Part shown: positions 25,842 through 34,830 of the stretch, piece by piece
Numbering within the stretch: the stretch's first letter is position 1
Layout of the letters: each line of letters starts with the position of its first letter
Origin: Dryocola sp. LX212
GTDB taxonomy: Bacteria; Pseudomonadota; Gammaproteobacteria; Enterobacterales; Enterobacteriaceae
Reading direction: 5' to 3'
NCBI GenBank assembly: GCA_041504365.1
Contig: CP167917.1
Location: 558,001-622,000 of the forward strand
DNA length: 64,000 bases
Made by a program: the position numbers and the translations under genes
Notes under the pieces: model-generated
Told to the model about the DNA's origin: nothing
Seen by the model: the letters and a program-made list of their open reading frames with translations, nothing else
Database searches by the model: none

Positions 25842-26852
25842 ATGTTAGGTTTTAATCAGGACGAGTACCTGACCAGTGCTCGCGATATTATCTCTGCGCG
25901 TAAAGTTGCCGAGCAGGTAGCCGGGAATATTCACGATGCCGGGTTTAATAATATATTTTTTGCCTCGGTGGGCGGTTCGCTGGCACCGATGATGGCCATG
26001 CAGGAGTTTGCCAAAGAGGTGACCGCGCTGCCGGTTTATACCGAGCAGGCGGCAGAGTTAATCTCTAAGGGAAATAAAAAGCTCACTAAAGACTCGGTGG
26101 TGATTACGCTTTCAAAATCGGGTGATACCAAAGAGTCGGTGGCGATTGCCCGCTGGTGCAAGGAGCAGGGCATTCGCGTGGTGGCTATCACTAAAAATGC
26201 GGACTCACCGCTGGCCGAAGCGGCAACCTGGCACATCCCGATGCAGCACAAAAACGGCGTGGAGTTTGAATACATGCTGCTGTACTGGCTGTTCTTCCGT
26301 CTGGTCGCGCTCAACGGGGAGTTCAGCGGCTACGATCGCTTTGCAGGCCAGCTGGAGCTGCTGCCGGAAAATCTGTTACAGGCTAAACACCAGTTCAACG
26401 ATCGCGCCGACGAGATTGCCAGCCGCTACCATAACGCGGAGTACATGATGTGGATCGGTGGGGCCGAGATGTGGGGCGAGGTCTATCTGTTCTCGATGTG
26501 TATACTGGAAGAGATGCAGTGGAAACGAACCAAATCGGTCAGTTCGGCGGAGTTTTTCCACGGCACGCTGGAGCTGCTGGAAAAAGACGTGCCGCTATTT
26601 CTGGTGAAGGGAGAAGGGAAGTGCCGCGCGCTCGACGATCGCGTGGAGGCCTTTGCCAGCAAGATCACCGACGATCTGGTGGTTATCGATCCTCGTGAAT
26701 TTGCGCTTAACGGCATTGACGATGAGTTCCGCTGGATAATGGCGCCGTGCGTGGCATCCACCCTGCTGGTGGACAGGCTGGCCGCTCATTTTGAACATTA
26801 CACCGGGCACAGCCTGGACATCCGACGCTATTACCGTCAGTTCGACTATTAA
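25842..26852 (+). CDS. gfrF: SIS-domain deglycase, GfrF/FrlB-like (fructoselysine 6-phosphate deglycase)
   Basis: Encodes 336 residues. SIS-1 carries IFFASVGGSLAPMMAMQEFA and VVITLSKSGDTKESVAIARW; the second half has MWIGGAEMWGEVYLFSMCIL and SSAEFFHGTLELLEKDVPLF, with the His-Gly pair typical of FrlB/GfrF proteins. Last gene of the operon, with AGGAG in front. Only about 25% similar by eye to the preceding SIS protein, so they are distinct enzymes and not recent duplicates (visual estimate only). Confidence 0.85.
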   Translation: MLGFNQDEYLTSARDIISARKVAEQVAGNIHDAGFNNIFFASVGGSLAPMMAMQEFAKEVTALPVYTEQAAELISKGNKKLTKDSVVITLSKSGDTKESVAIARWCKEQGIRVVAITKNADSPLAEAATWHIPMQHKNGVEFEYMLLYWLFFRLVALNGEFSGYDRFAGQLELLPENLLQAKHQFNDRADEIASRYHNAEYMMWIGGAEMWGEVYLFSMCILEEMQWKRTKSVSSAEFFHGTLELLEKDVPLFLVKGEGKCRALDDRVEAFASKITDDLVVIDPREFALNGIDDEFRWIMAPCVASTLLVDRLAAHFEHYTGHSLDIRRYYRQFDY

Positions 26853-26859
26853 AAGCCCT

Positions 26860-26928
26860 GTCGGATGACGCTGCGCTTATCCGACCTACGAATCAAGTGG
26901 GGTGGAAAAGCGGCAGCGCCATCCACCC
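26860..26928. repeat. BIME: two REP hairpins between gfrF and yjjA
   Basis: The first hairpin (26860-26885) is GTCGGAT/TTATCCGAC around GACGCTGCGC. The second (26900-26928) is GGGTGGA/TCCACCC in the opposite sense. Together they form a BIME between two converging genes and may end both transcripts; the second hairpin is followed by CTTTTAT. Confidence 0.8.
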
Positions 26929-26946
26929 TTTTATGCGCAAAACGGA

Positions 26947-27450
26947 TTATGAAACGAAGTTAGCGGCCTGCTTCAGGACCATATCGCACGCTTTGGTTTT
27001 CACCTTTTCCGCCAACGGCGAGCTGCCGATAGTGGTCAGATCCAACTGCTGGCCTTTGCCGGTATTCAGCAGGCCCATCAGGCCCTGGTTGTAGTCCGGT
27101 TTTTCAACCGCCTTAGCGGTGTCTTCCATGCCGAGCTTGTTCATCAACTGGCTTTTCAGGTTTTCAGTGCTGGTCACGGAAGCAAGCTTGTTCTTCGCGC
27201 AGTACTCCATCACGCCCGCCGCGTTGGTCATGCTGTTGGCGCTAAGCGCCTGGTTGCCGCCGTTCAGCAGCCCGGTCAGCGTAGAGAGGGACAAGCCGCT
27301 GCTTGCGGTGTCCGCAGTAGAGGCTGTGCCGCTTTTGCTCAGTTCGCTCGCCGCGCTGGAGAGCTGATCCTGCCAGCTGGCCGCCAGCGCCTGGCCTGCG
27401 AATACCGATGATGCCAGCGCCATAGCGCAGAGTAATTTGTTTGCTTTCAT
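26947..27450 (-). CDS. yjjA: DUF2501 periplasmic protein YjjA
   Basis: Encodes 167 residues with a signal peptide ending at AGQALA (about residue 23). The mature part starts ASWQDQLSSAASELSKSG and contains a Cys pair (MEYCAKNK, KACDMVLKQ). It belongs to the uncharacterised DUF2501 family. In E. coli it lies beside dnaC; here its upstream neighbour is a TetR gene. Confidence 0.88.
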   Translation of the reverse strand: MKANKLLCAMALASSVFAGQALAASWQDQLSSAASELSKSGTASTADTASSGLSLSTLTGLLNGGNQALSANSMTNAAGVMEYCAKNKLASVTSTENLKSQLMNKLGMEDTAKAVEKPDYNQGLMGLLNTGKGQQLDLTTIGSSPLAEKVKTKACDMVLKQAANFVS

Positions 27451-27546
27451 CTTCTCATTCCCTGTTATTTCCTGCTGCGCAGGAGCATGTAGCCCCTGAG
27501 TATAACCCCTCGCTGCTGGCGGGCGCAGACGGAGTGTTCCTAATAC

Positions 27547-28188
27547 CTACGGCCCGATGTAGCGCAGCACCACCTTCACCGCCATCTCACGGTAGTGGGC
27601 CGTGTTCTGCGCCGGGTCGGCCCCCTCTTCAAAAAGGTTCGAAAAGGTATAGCTGTTAGCGACGTGGTGGAAGCTGAAGCTGCTGATCAGACGGTGAACG
27701 TCTTTGGCGTTAATCGATTTGCTGAACAGGTGCAGGGCCTGGCCGCGACTCAACACGTCTTCCAGCAGCGTTAACGCACTGCGGTTCACCTCTCGCAGGT
27801 AGGTGGACTCTTTCACAAAGCGCCCGCGCTGCATGTTCTCCATGCAGATAATACGAATGAAATCCGGGTTGCCGGCGTGGAAATCAAACGTCCACTCCAC
27901 CAGCTGCACCATGGCCTCAACCGGCGGCTGGTCGGCCAGGTTGAGCCTGCGCTCCGAGCTGCGGATTTGGGTGTAGACATATTCCAGCACCTGCACATAC
28001 AGCAGCTCTTTGCTCTTGAAGTGGTAAACCACCATACGTTTGGTGGTGCCTGCTTTCTCGGCGATTTGCTCCATACGCGCGCCGTTAAGGCCAAATTCGG
28101 CAAACAGCTCAATGGCGCTAAAGAAGATTTTCTCTTTCAGGCTCGCCTCTTCAAAGCGTTCCGGGAGATAGATCTCGTGGCTTTCCAT
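27547..28188 (-). CDS. TetR-family regulator
   Basis: Encodes 213 residues. The helix-turn-helix is in IFFSAIELFAEFGLNGARME and QIAEKAGTTKRMVVYHFKSK (about residues 19-62), and the C-terminal ligand domain follows. It is divergent from the AAHS transporter gene, with about 210 nt and a candidate operator between them, so it most likely represses that carrier. The effector is probably an aromatic acid (inference from the carrier family). Confidence 0.9.
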   Translation of the reverse strand: MESHEIYLPERFEEASLKEKIFFSAIELFAEFGLNGARMEQIAEKAGTTKRMVVYHFKSKELLYVQVLEYVYTQIRSSERRLNLADQPPVEAMVQLVEWTFDFHAGNPDFIRIICMENMQRGRFVKESTYLREVNRSALTLLEDVLSRGQALHLFSKSINAKDVHRLISSFSFHHVANSYTFSNLFEEGADPAQNTAHYREMAVKVVLRYIGP

Positions 28189-28224
28189 GCGGGCTCCTCG
28201 TGAGTGGATCCAAAAAGTTATTCT

Positions 28225-28243
28225 ATAACCTGATTTCGGTTAT
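28225..28243. promoter_or_regulatory. Candidate TetR-family operator
   Basis: Inverted repeat ATAACC/GGTTAT with a 7-nt spacer, 37 nt upstream of the tetR start, in the divergent control region. Confidence 0.45.
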
Positions 28244-28399
28244 TGAATCATTAGGTTCGTTTTGTGAATAAATTGTTTAAAAAATGTGATCTCATACCGG
28301 GCGATAACGCACCTTATACACTAACTTCTACTGTTCCCAGGCGCCCCGTTGCGAATATTATCACTGACGTGGCGCCTTTCCACGGCGCGGAGAATCTTA

Positions 28400-29779
28400 A
28401 TGTCAGATGCAAAAGTCATGGATGTAAGAGAATTAATCGACCACAGCCCGCTGGGAGGCTACCAGAAGCTCATCGTGCTGCTGGGGTTTTGCGTGATTGC
28501 GCTGGACGGCTTTGATATCGCCATTATGGGCTTTATCGCCCCCGTGCTGAAAGAGAGCTGGGGAGTGACAAACCACGAGCTGGGCTTTGTTATCAGCGCG
28601 GCGCTTATCGGTCTTGCCCTGGGGGCGATGCTATCCGGGCCACTGGCCGACCGGCTCGGGCGTAAGAAAATCATTATTAACAGCGTCTTTTTCTTCGGCT
28701 TCTGGACCTGTGCCACCGCCTTCTCGCAGAACATCGATCAGATGATGATCTTCCGCTTCTTGACCGGGCTGGGACTGGGCGCGGCGATGCCAAACATGGG
28801 GACACTGGTGTCGGAGTATGCGCCCGAGAAAAAACGCTCGTTTATTATTACGGTGATTTTTTGCGGCTTTACCTTTGGCGCGGCGAGCGGCGGATTTGCG
28901 GCATCGTGGATGATGCCGAACCTGGGCTGGCATTCGCTGATGGTGCTGGGCGGCGTTTTGCCACTGCTTTTCGTTCCGCTGCTGATGTGGAAACTGCCCG
29001 AGTCCGTGCGCTTTCTGGTGAGCAAGCGTGCCGAGCAGCGGCGCATCCGCCAGATCGTGGCGAAGCTTTATCCCAAAGCCGTAGACGCGGCAACAGAGTT
29101 TGTGATCCCTCCGCCGTCCGCAGTGAAGAAAGGCGCAATAGAAATCGTGGTTTCGGCAGAGTACCGTTTTGGCACCCTGATGCTGTGGCTGGCCTATTTT
29201 ATGGGGCTTTTTCTGGTTTACGTGCTCGGCAGCTGGCTGCCGTCGATGGTCAAAGGCATCGGCATGACGGTGGCGCAGGCGGCGGTGATTGCCGCACTCT
29301 ACCAGGCCGGCGGCACCCTCGGTTCGCTGTTTGCCGGCTGGCTGATGGATCGGATTAACCCTCACCGGGCGCTGGGGCTGATGTATGCCACCGGCGGCGG
29401 CATGACGATTGTCATCGGCCTGGCTGGAGAGAGTTTCACGCTGCTCGGCGCGCTGGCCTTTTTCTGCGGCTCCTGCCTGAACGGGGCAAACACCGGCATG
29501 AACGCGCTTTCCGCCAGCTACTACCCGACGGAAGCCCGCGCAACCGGTTCGAGCTGGATGCACGGCGTCGGGCGCATCGGCGCAATCCTTAGCGCCTTTG
29601 CCGGCGCGGAAATGATGTCGCTCAGCCTGGCGTTCCAGACGGTTTTCTTTATTCTCGCCGTCCCGGCAATAATTACCGCGCTGGCTATTTTTGCCAAGGG
29701 CAGGCGGGCGGCCGAGAGGAGCCCTTCCCCTCAGGAACCTCCCCTTACCCCGGCCCTCTCTATGGTGGAAAGGGAGTAA
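28400..29779 (+). CDS. MFS aromatic acid:H+ symporter (AAHS family, PcaK/BenK-like)
   Basis: Encodes 459 residues, about 12 membrane segments. Segment 1 contains LDGFDIAIMGFIAPVLKESW, the AAHS hallmark DGFD, and LADRLGRKKIIINSVFFFG is the MFS loop. Such carriers import 4-hydroxybenzoate, protocatechuate or similar acids, and pobA lies 1.5 kb away beyond yjjB-yjjP. The ATG used has GGAG upstream. The last 19 residues (from SPSPQEPP) are low in complexity and read into a GC-rich intergenic repeat-like sequence, so the original C-terminus may have been shorter. Confidence 0.88.
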   Translation: MSDAKVMDVRELIDHSPLGGYQKLIVLLGFCVIALDGFDIAIMGFIAPVLKESWGVTNHELGFVISAALIGLALGAMLSGPLADRLGRKKIIINSVFFFGFWTCATAFSQNIDQMMIFRFLTGLGLGAAMPNMGTLVSEYAPEKKRSFIITVIFCGFTFGAASGGFAASWMMPNLGWHSLMVLGGVLPLLFVPLLMWKLPESVRFLVSKRAEQRRIRQIVAKLYPKAVDAATEFVIPPPSAVKKGAIEIVVSAEYRFGTLMLWLAYFMGLFLVYVLGSWLPSMVKGIGMTVAQAAVIAALYQAGGTLGSLFAGWLMDRINPHRALGLMYATGGGMTIVIGLAGESFTLLGALAFFCGSCLNGANTGMNALSASYYPTEARATGSSWMHGVGRIGAILSAFAGAEMMSLSLAFQTVFFILAVPAIITALAIFAKGRRAAERSPSPQEPPLTPALSMVERE

Positions 29780-29785
29780 AAAGGG

Positions 29786-30259
29786 CTACACCCGCGGGTG
29801 CTTGCGGTAGAGCCACAGGCCCGGCAGCGACAGGCCGATGGACAGCGCGCCTACGATGAAAGAGGCCTTCAGGAAGTTGGTCATCAGCAGGATCATAAGG
29901 TCTTCGCTGTAGCCAAAGTGGCTCATCTTCACGGCGGAAATCATTGCCGTATAGGCGGAGATCCCCGGGAACATCGGGATCACCGCCGCGACGGTAAATA
30001 CCTTCGGGTGGGCCAGATACCAGCGCGACCACTGAATGCCAATCATGCCGATCACGATTGCGGCAACGAATGAACTCCACTCGATATTTACGCCCGCCGC
30101 CATCAGCGCCATGCGCGAACCGTGGCCTACTGCCCCCAGCAGGGCACACCAGGGCAGCGCCCGTTGCGGCACGTTGAATACCAGTGCGAAGCCAGCCGCC
30201 GGAATGGCCGCCAGCGCCATGTCATGTAGCAGCGCCAGAACAAAATCAATTATGCCCAT
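29786..30259 (-). CDS. yjjB: Membrane protein YjjB (ThrE-family exporter subunit)
   Basis: Encodes 157 residues, mostly hydrophobic: five membrane segments, including [20 protein letters not shown], the conserved Pro-Gly motif of the C-terminal ThrE half. With YjjP it makes a split ThrE-type transporter; in E. coli the pair has been linked to succinate export. Overlaps the 3' end of yjjP by 10 nt, so the two are co-translated. Confidence 0.9.
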   Translation of the reverse strand: MGIIDFVLALLHDMALAAIPAAGFALVFNVPQRALPWCALLGAVGHGSRMALMAAGVNIEWSSFVAAIVIGMIGIQWSRWYLAHPKVFTVAAVIPMFPGISAYTAMISAVKMSHFGYSEDLMILLMTNFLKASFIVGALSIGLSLPGLWLYRKHPRV

Positions 30260-31026
30260 CCGCGTAGCCCCCAGATCGCCATCGCCATGATCACGCCGAT
30301 ACAGGTGGCAAGCGTCAGCAGGCTCGCCATTGCCCAGCGCGCAAGGCCGGTATTCACGTGTCCTTTGAACATGTCGGCTACGGCGTTAATGAGCGGAAAG
30401 CCGGGCACCAGCAGCAGCACGCTTGCCGCCATCGCAATATTAGAGGTGCTGGCAAACGGGCCTTTAGCAATTAGCAGGCCGGAGAGGGTGGTTGCCACAA
30501 AAGCCGTGATGCAGAAATTAATTTGCGGGTGCAGGTGGCGCTGGGTCAGCAGCTGGCGGACGTACATGGCCACCGTGCTGGCAATAAAAGTGACGAACGC
30601 CCCGTCCCAGCCTCCGCCGTTGAGTTTGCAGAAGCAGCCGCAGGAAATGCCGACCATCAGCACGACCAGCCAGCGCGGATAGCGTAGCGGCTTGATATGC
30701 GCGAAGCGCTTCTGCACGTCCTTATAGTCCAGCAGCTTATGCTCGGTCATGATGACAATGTGCTGCACCTCGGTGACGACGTGCATGTTGATGCCGCGAT
30801 CGACATTTTTACGCGTGGTTGTCAGGCACTGGTTCTCTTTAATCGTGCTCAGGACGATGGCATTGGCTGAAATGGAGCTTTCCACGCTGTCCATGCCCAG
30901 CGCGAGGCCTAAGCGGGTAGAAAGTTCTTCTACCAGCGCGCTTTCTGCCCCGTGCTGCAATAAAAAAAGCGCGCACTGTATGCATAAACGGGTCACTTCC
31001 CGTTGAATGCTGACTTCTGTTTGCAT
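30250..31026 (-). CDS. yjjP: Membrane protein YjjP (ThrE-family exporter subunit)
   Basis: Encodes 258 residues from the ATG that matches the E. coli start ([15 protein letters not shown]); a longer frame to 31095 adds an unlikely leader. The cytoplasmic N-terminal half holds [20 protein letters not shown] and [15 protein letters not shown], the family signature, and the C-terminal half has about five membrane segments ([20 protein letters not shown]). It works with YjjB. Confidence 0.92.
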   Translation of the reverse strand: MQTEVSIQREVTRLCIQCALFLLQHGAESALVEELSTRLGLALGMDSVESSISANAIVLSTIKENQCLTTTRKNVDRGINMHVVTEVQHIVIMTEHKLLDYKDVQKRFAHIKPLRYPRWLVVLMVGISCGCFCKLNGGGWDGAFVTFIASTVAMYVRQLLTQRHLHPQINFCITAFVATTLSGLLIAKGPFASTSNIAMAASVLLLVPGFPLINAVADMFKGHVNTGLARWAMASLLTLATCIGVIMAMAIWGLRGWA

Positions 31027-31192
31027 GCCTGACCCTGGAGGAAAAGTAAGCGCGTATCGCGCAAAAAAAGGACTTTCCATTAGTAACATACCCACCCCCT
31101 CGCGCTCCGACGTGCCAGATCAAACTTTGTACGAATAAACGCCGGCGAGCGCTATTACAGTAAAATTTGAGGTCGCTCGCAGTTCTGGTTAA

Positions 31193-32509
<1,317 letters not shown>

Positions 32510-32601
32510 GGGACCCACGGCGGCAGCCTTGCAAACCTGTTGAATGAACTACACTTATTCAGGGCGGCTCTTTCCCGCCCTGACACGATCGCGAGCGAGA
32601 G

Positions 32602-33489
32602 ATGAGCCTGAGCCAATCTATCCCCGTCTTTAAACTGTACGGCGAAAACCTGAACTGGCCGACGCGAGATTTGCTGCACTGCGAATCTATTCACAGCCGC
32701 AGCAGCCTGTATGAATGGCATATCCGCGTGCATCAGCATGCGGATCTGGTGCAGCTCCTGTACCTGCATAAGGGCCAGGCAGAGATAGAAATTGAAGGTA
32801 GCGTGCATCACGTGGAACAGGCCTGTCTGCAGGTGGTTCCCGCGCTTTGCGTTCACGGCTTTCGTTTTTCGCCCGGCACCCAGGGATATTCGCTCTCTTT
32901 TTCTGCCCCGCTGGTGGCCCAGTTCGAACAGCAGTTTGGGCGGCCGTTGCAGGTATTATCCAGGGCGGCATGTTTACCCGTTAACGCCTCACGCGGCCAG
33001 ATTAACACCCTGTTTCGTACCCTGCAGAGCGAGTACGAAGGGGACGGAGAAGCGCGGGACATGATGATTCACTCGCTGACTGGCGCGCTTCTCGTCTGGC
33101 TTAACCGCCAGAGTGCGCCTCTTCCCGCAGCCGGTGGGCGAGTCGAACGCAAGCGGGCCGTGATACGTTCTTTTAATAAACTGCTTGAGAGGCATTATCG
33201 CGAGCATCTGCCGGTATCGCATTATGCGAGCGTCATTGGGCTGTCCAGCGTCCACCTCAATAATCTCTGTCAGCAGCTCCATGGACAGAGCGCGCTGAAC
33301 GTTATCAACCAGCGTTTGCTGCTGGAGGCGAAACGTAGCCTGCACTATACCAGCATGACGATAAGTCAGATTTCAGACTATCTTGGCTTCAGCGACGCGA
33401 CCTATTTCTCCCGGTTTTTTCGACGCTATACGGGCACCTCGCCAAAAGCATTCCGTCGTGATGAAGAGCGAATAATTGTCCATTTTTAG
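32602..33489 (+). CDS. pobR: AraC-family regulator, PobR-like
   Basis: Encodes 295 residues. An N-terminal cupin-like effector domain (WHIRVHQHADLVQLLYLHKG, about residues 40-60) precedes two C-terminal helix-turn-helix motifs (LPVSHYASVIGLSSVHLNNL and TISQISDYLGFSDATYFSRF). It lies directly downstream of pobA on the same strand. AraC-type PobR proteins of Pseudomonas activate pobA in response to 4-hydroxybenzoate, usually from a divergent position, so the tandem arrangement here is slightly different. Confidence 0.85.
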   Translation: MSLSQSIPVFKLYGENLNWPTRDLLHCESIHSRSSLYEWHIRVHQHADLVQLLYLHKGQAEIEIEGSVHHVEQACLQVVPALCVHGFRFSPGTQGYSLSFSAPLVAQFEQQFGRPLQVLSRAACLPVNASRGQINTLFRTLQSEYEGDGEARDMMIHSLTGALLVWLNRQSAPLPAAGGRVERKRAVIRSFNKLLERHYREHLPVSHYASVIGLSSVHLNNLCQQLHGQSALNVINQRLLLEAKRSLHYTSMTISQISDYLGFSDATYFSRFFRRYTGTSPKAFRRDEERIIVHF

Positions 33490-33748
33490 TAAAAAATAAG
33501 CGCCTTTTTCTAAAACCATTATTTTATGAGCGGTTGCTAATATTTATTTTAATATTACCTTTCGGTTATTTATTATGGTAATGGCTGTATGAAATATTAT
33601 TTATTCTGCAATGCCAGCCCTTCCGAAAGCACCTAATGTCATATAAGGCGTTTTTTTACTAATAAATGATGACGCAAATTCTGCTCGCCTCACCCAGGCT
33701 CACTAGTAGTACTGTAAGTCAATGACCATCATATTTTCTTTAAATGAA

Positions 33749-33785
33749 CCGGTAACGGTTTTTTAATCTATTAAGCCGTTACCGG
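33749..33785. promoter_or_regulatory. Long inverted repeat with LacI/GntR-like half-sites
   Basis: Perfect 10-bp arms CCGGTAACGG and CCGTTACCGG with a 17-nt AT-rich spacer. The arms resemble those of the palindrome ahead of the PTS genes (AACCGGTTAC), so both may be bound by the same LacI-type repressor. There is no T-run, so a terminator role is unlikely. Confidence 0.45.
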
Positions 33786-33812
33786 CAGAAGATAGTGAAA
33801 GGCGTGATTCAT

Positions 33813-33837
33813 CGAGGACCGCATAGAGTGGTCCTCG
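33813..33837 (-). terminator. Hairpin after the YbaK-like gene (possible terminator)
   Basis: Perfect 8-bp stem CGAGGACC/GGTCCTCG with a 9-nt loop, 9 nt beyond the stop of the minus-strand gene. No clear T-run follows, so its strength is uncertain. Confidence 0.45.
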
Positions 33838-33845
33838 ACGGTATA

Positions 33846-34304
33846 TTACAGGCAGACGTCCACCCACGTAGCTTCGGTCAGCTCGGCCAGACGATCTGGG
33901 GTGATACGCACCGCGCTATGGGTAGCGCCCGCGGCGGGCAGGACTTCTGCGTAATTTTTGAGTGAGACATCGCAGTACACGGTGAGGGGATTTTCAAGAC
34001 CGAACGGGCAGACGCCGCCGACAGGGTGGCCCGTCCAGGTCACGACCTCGTCGCTGCTTAGCATGCGTGCTTTTGCCCCAAAGGCGGTTTTGAGCTTCTG
34101 GTTATCCAGCCTGGCATCCCCTTTGGCGACAACGAGAATCACAGCATTTTTGACTTTCAGCGACAGCGTTTTGGCTATCTGGCCCGGCTCAACCTGATGC
34201 GCGGCAGCAGCAAGTGCAACGGTGGCGGTACTTTGATTAAGCTCGATAATATCAATATCGGGGGCGTGGTCAGCAAAGAATTGCCGAACGGACTGCAGAC
34301 TCAT
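33846..34304 (-). CDS. YbaK/EbsC-family aminoacyl-tRNA deacylase
   Basis: Encodes 152 residues from the ATG preceded by AGGAG; the upstream extension has no site. The YbaK/ProX fold is shown by GQIAKTLSLKVKNAVILVVA, LDNQKLKTAFGAKARMLSSD and the catalytic-site loop TGHPVGGVCPFGLENPLTVY. These proteins remove wrongly attached amino acids from tRNA, commonly Ala or Cys from tRNA-Pro. The specificity cannot be assigned. It stands alone, divergent from the PTS genes. Confidence 0.9.
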   Translation of the reverse strand: MSLQSVRQFFADHAPDIDIIELNQSTATVALAAAAHQVEPGQIAKTLSLKVKNAVILVVAKGDARLDNQKLKTAFGAKARMLSSDEVVTWTGHPVGGVCPFGLENPLTVYCDVSLKNYAEVLPAAGATHSAVRITPDRLAELTEATWVDVCL

Positions 34305-34416
34305 GTGTTTCTCCTGATTTAGCTGCAAATAATTTCGCATAAGGTCGGCCTTTTCGCAAATTGCTTCTCCGTCTCGCCCGGGTTTATTTTATTCAATTGT
34401 GGATCTCCTTCACAAT

Positions 34417-34449
34417 CACTGCAACCGGTTACTGTAACCGGTTGCAGTG
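34417..34449. promoter_or_regulatory. 33-nt perfect palindrome upstream of the PTS genes
   Basis: Arms CACTGCAACCGGTTAC and GTAACCGGTTGCAGTG pair perfectly around a single central T. Each arm contains AACCGGTT, a LacI/GntR-type operator core. It lies 63 nt before the IIB start and is a strong candidate operator. No regulator gene is adjacent. Confidence 0.75.
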
Positions 34450-34511
34450 TGCTTCAGAGCAGGGAATACTAAATTCGTAACTCCCCCTGTACCCCATAAT
34501 AAGAGCTGTCT

Positions 34512-34817
34512 ATGAAACGTATCCTTTTATGTTGTGCCGCAGGTCAGTCTACCAGCATGGTCGTGAACAGGATGAAGCAAGCCGCTTTAGCGCAACGGAT
34601 TGATGTAGAAATTAAAGCTGTCGGTATTGAAGCATTCACGGACGTGATGTCCGGTTACGATTGCTGTTTGCCTGGTCCACAAATCAACTCTCGTCTGGAG
34701 GATTTTAAAGCACAGGCAGCACCCAAACAGATCCCGGTCACGGTGATCAACCCTATGGATTACGGAATGATGCGCGGCGACAAAATTCTCGCTGACGCAC
34801 TCGCGTTGACAGCCTGA
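34512..34817 (+). CDS. PTS lactose/cellobiose-family EIIB component
   Basis: Encodes 101 residues. The phosphorylated Cys is Cys8 in the loop CAAGQSTSM. The rest (YDCCLPGPQINSRLEDFKAQ, then PVTVINPMDYGMMRGDKIL) is typical of EIIB-Lac/Cel. It hands phosphate to a beta-glucoside-like sugar entering through EIIC, encoded 13 nt downstream. No EIIA gene is present, so phosphate must come from an EIIA made elsewhere. Confidence 0.9.
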   Translation: MKRILLCCAAGQSTSMVVNRMKQAALAQRIDVEIKAVGIEAFTDVMSGYDCCLPGPQINSRLEDFKAQAAPKQIPVTVINPMDYGMMRGDKILADALALTA

Positions 34818-34830
34818 CAGGAGAATTGTG

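Larger units (their letters stand above)
33490..33845. other. Intergenic region after pobR
   Basis: 356 nt, AT-rich in its first half, with no supported gene. Its right part contains the CCGGTAACGG inverted repeat and a hairpin, listed separately. Confidence 0.5.

Noticed and set aside
33749-33785. The CCGGTAACGG inverted repeat as a terminator for pobR
   Set aside because: The loop is 17 nt and no T-run follows on either strand; an operator is more likely.
34394-34418. ATTGTG/CACAAT inverted repeat as a CRP site for the PTS genes
   Set aside because: The spacing between TGTG and CACA is one base too long for the CRP consensus, and only part of the core matches.
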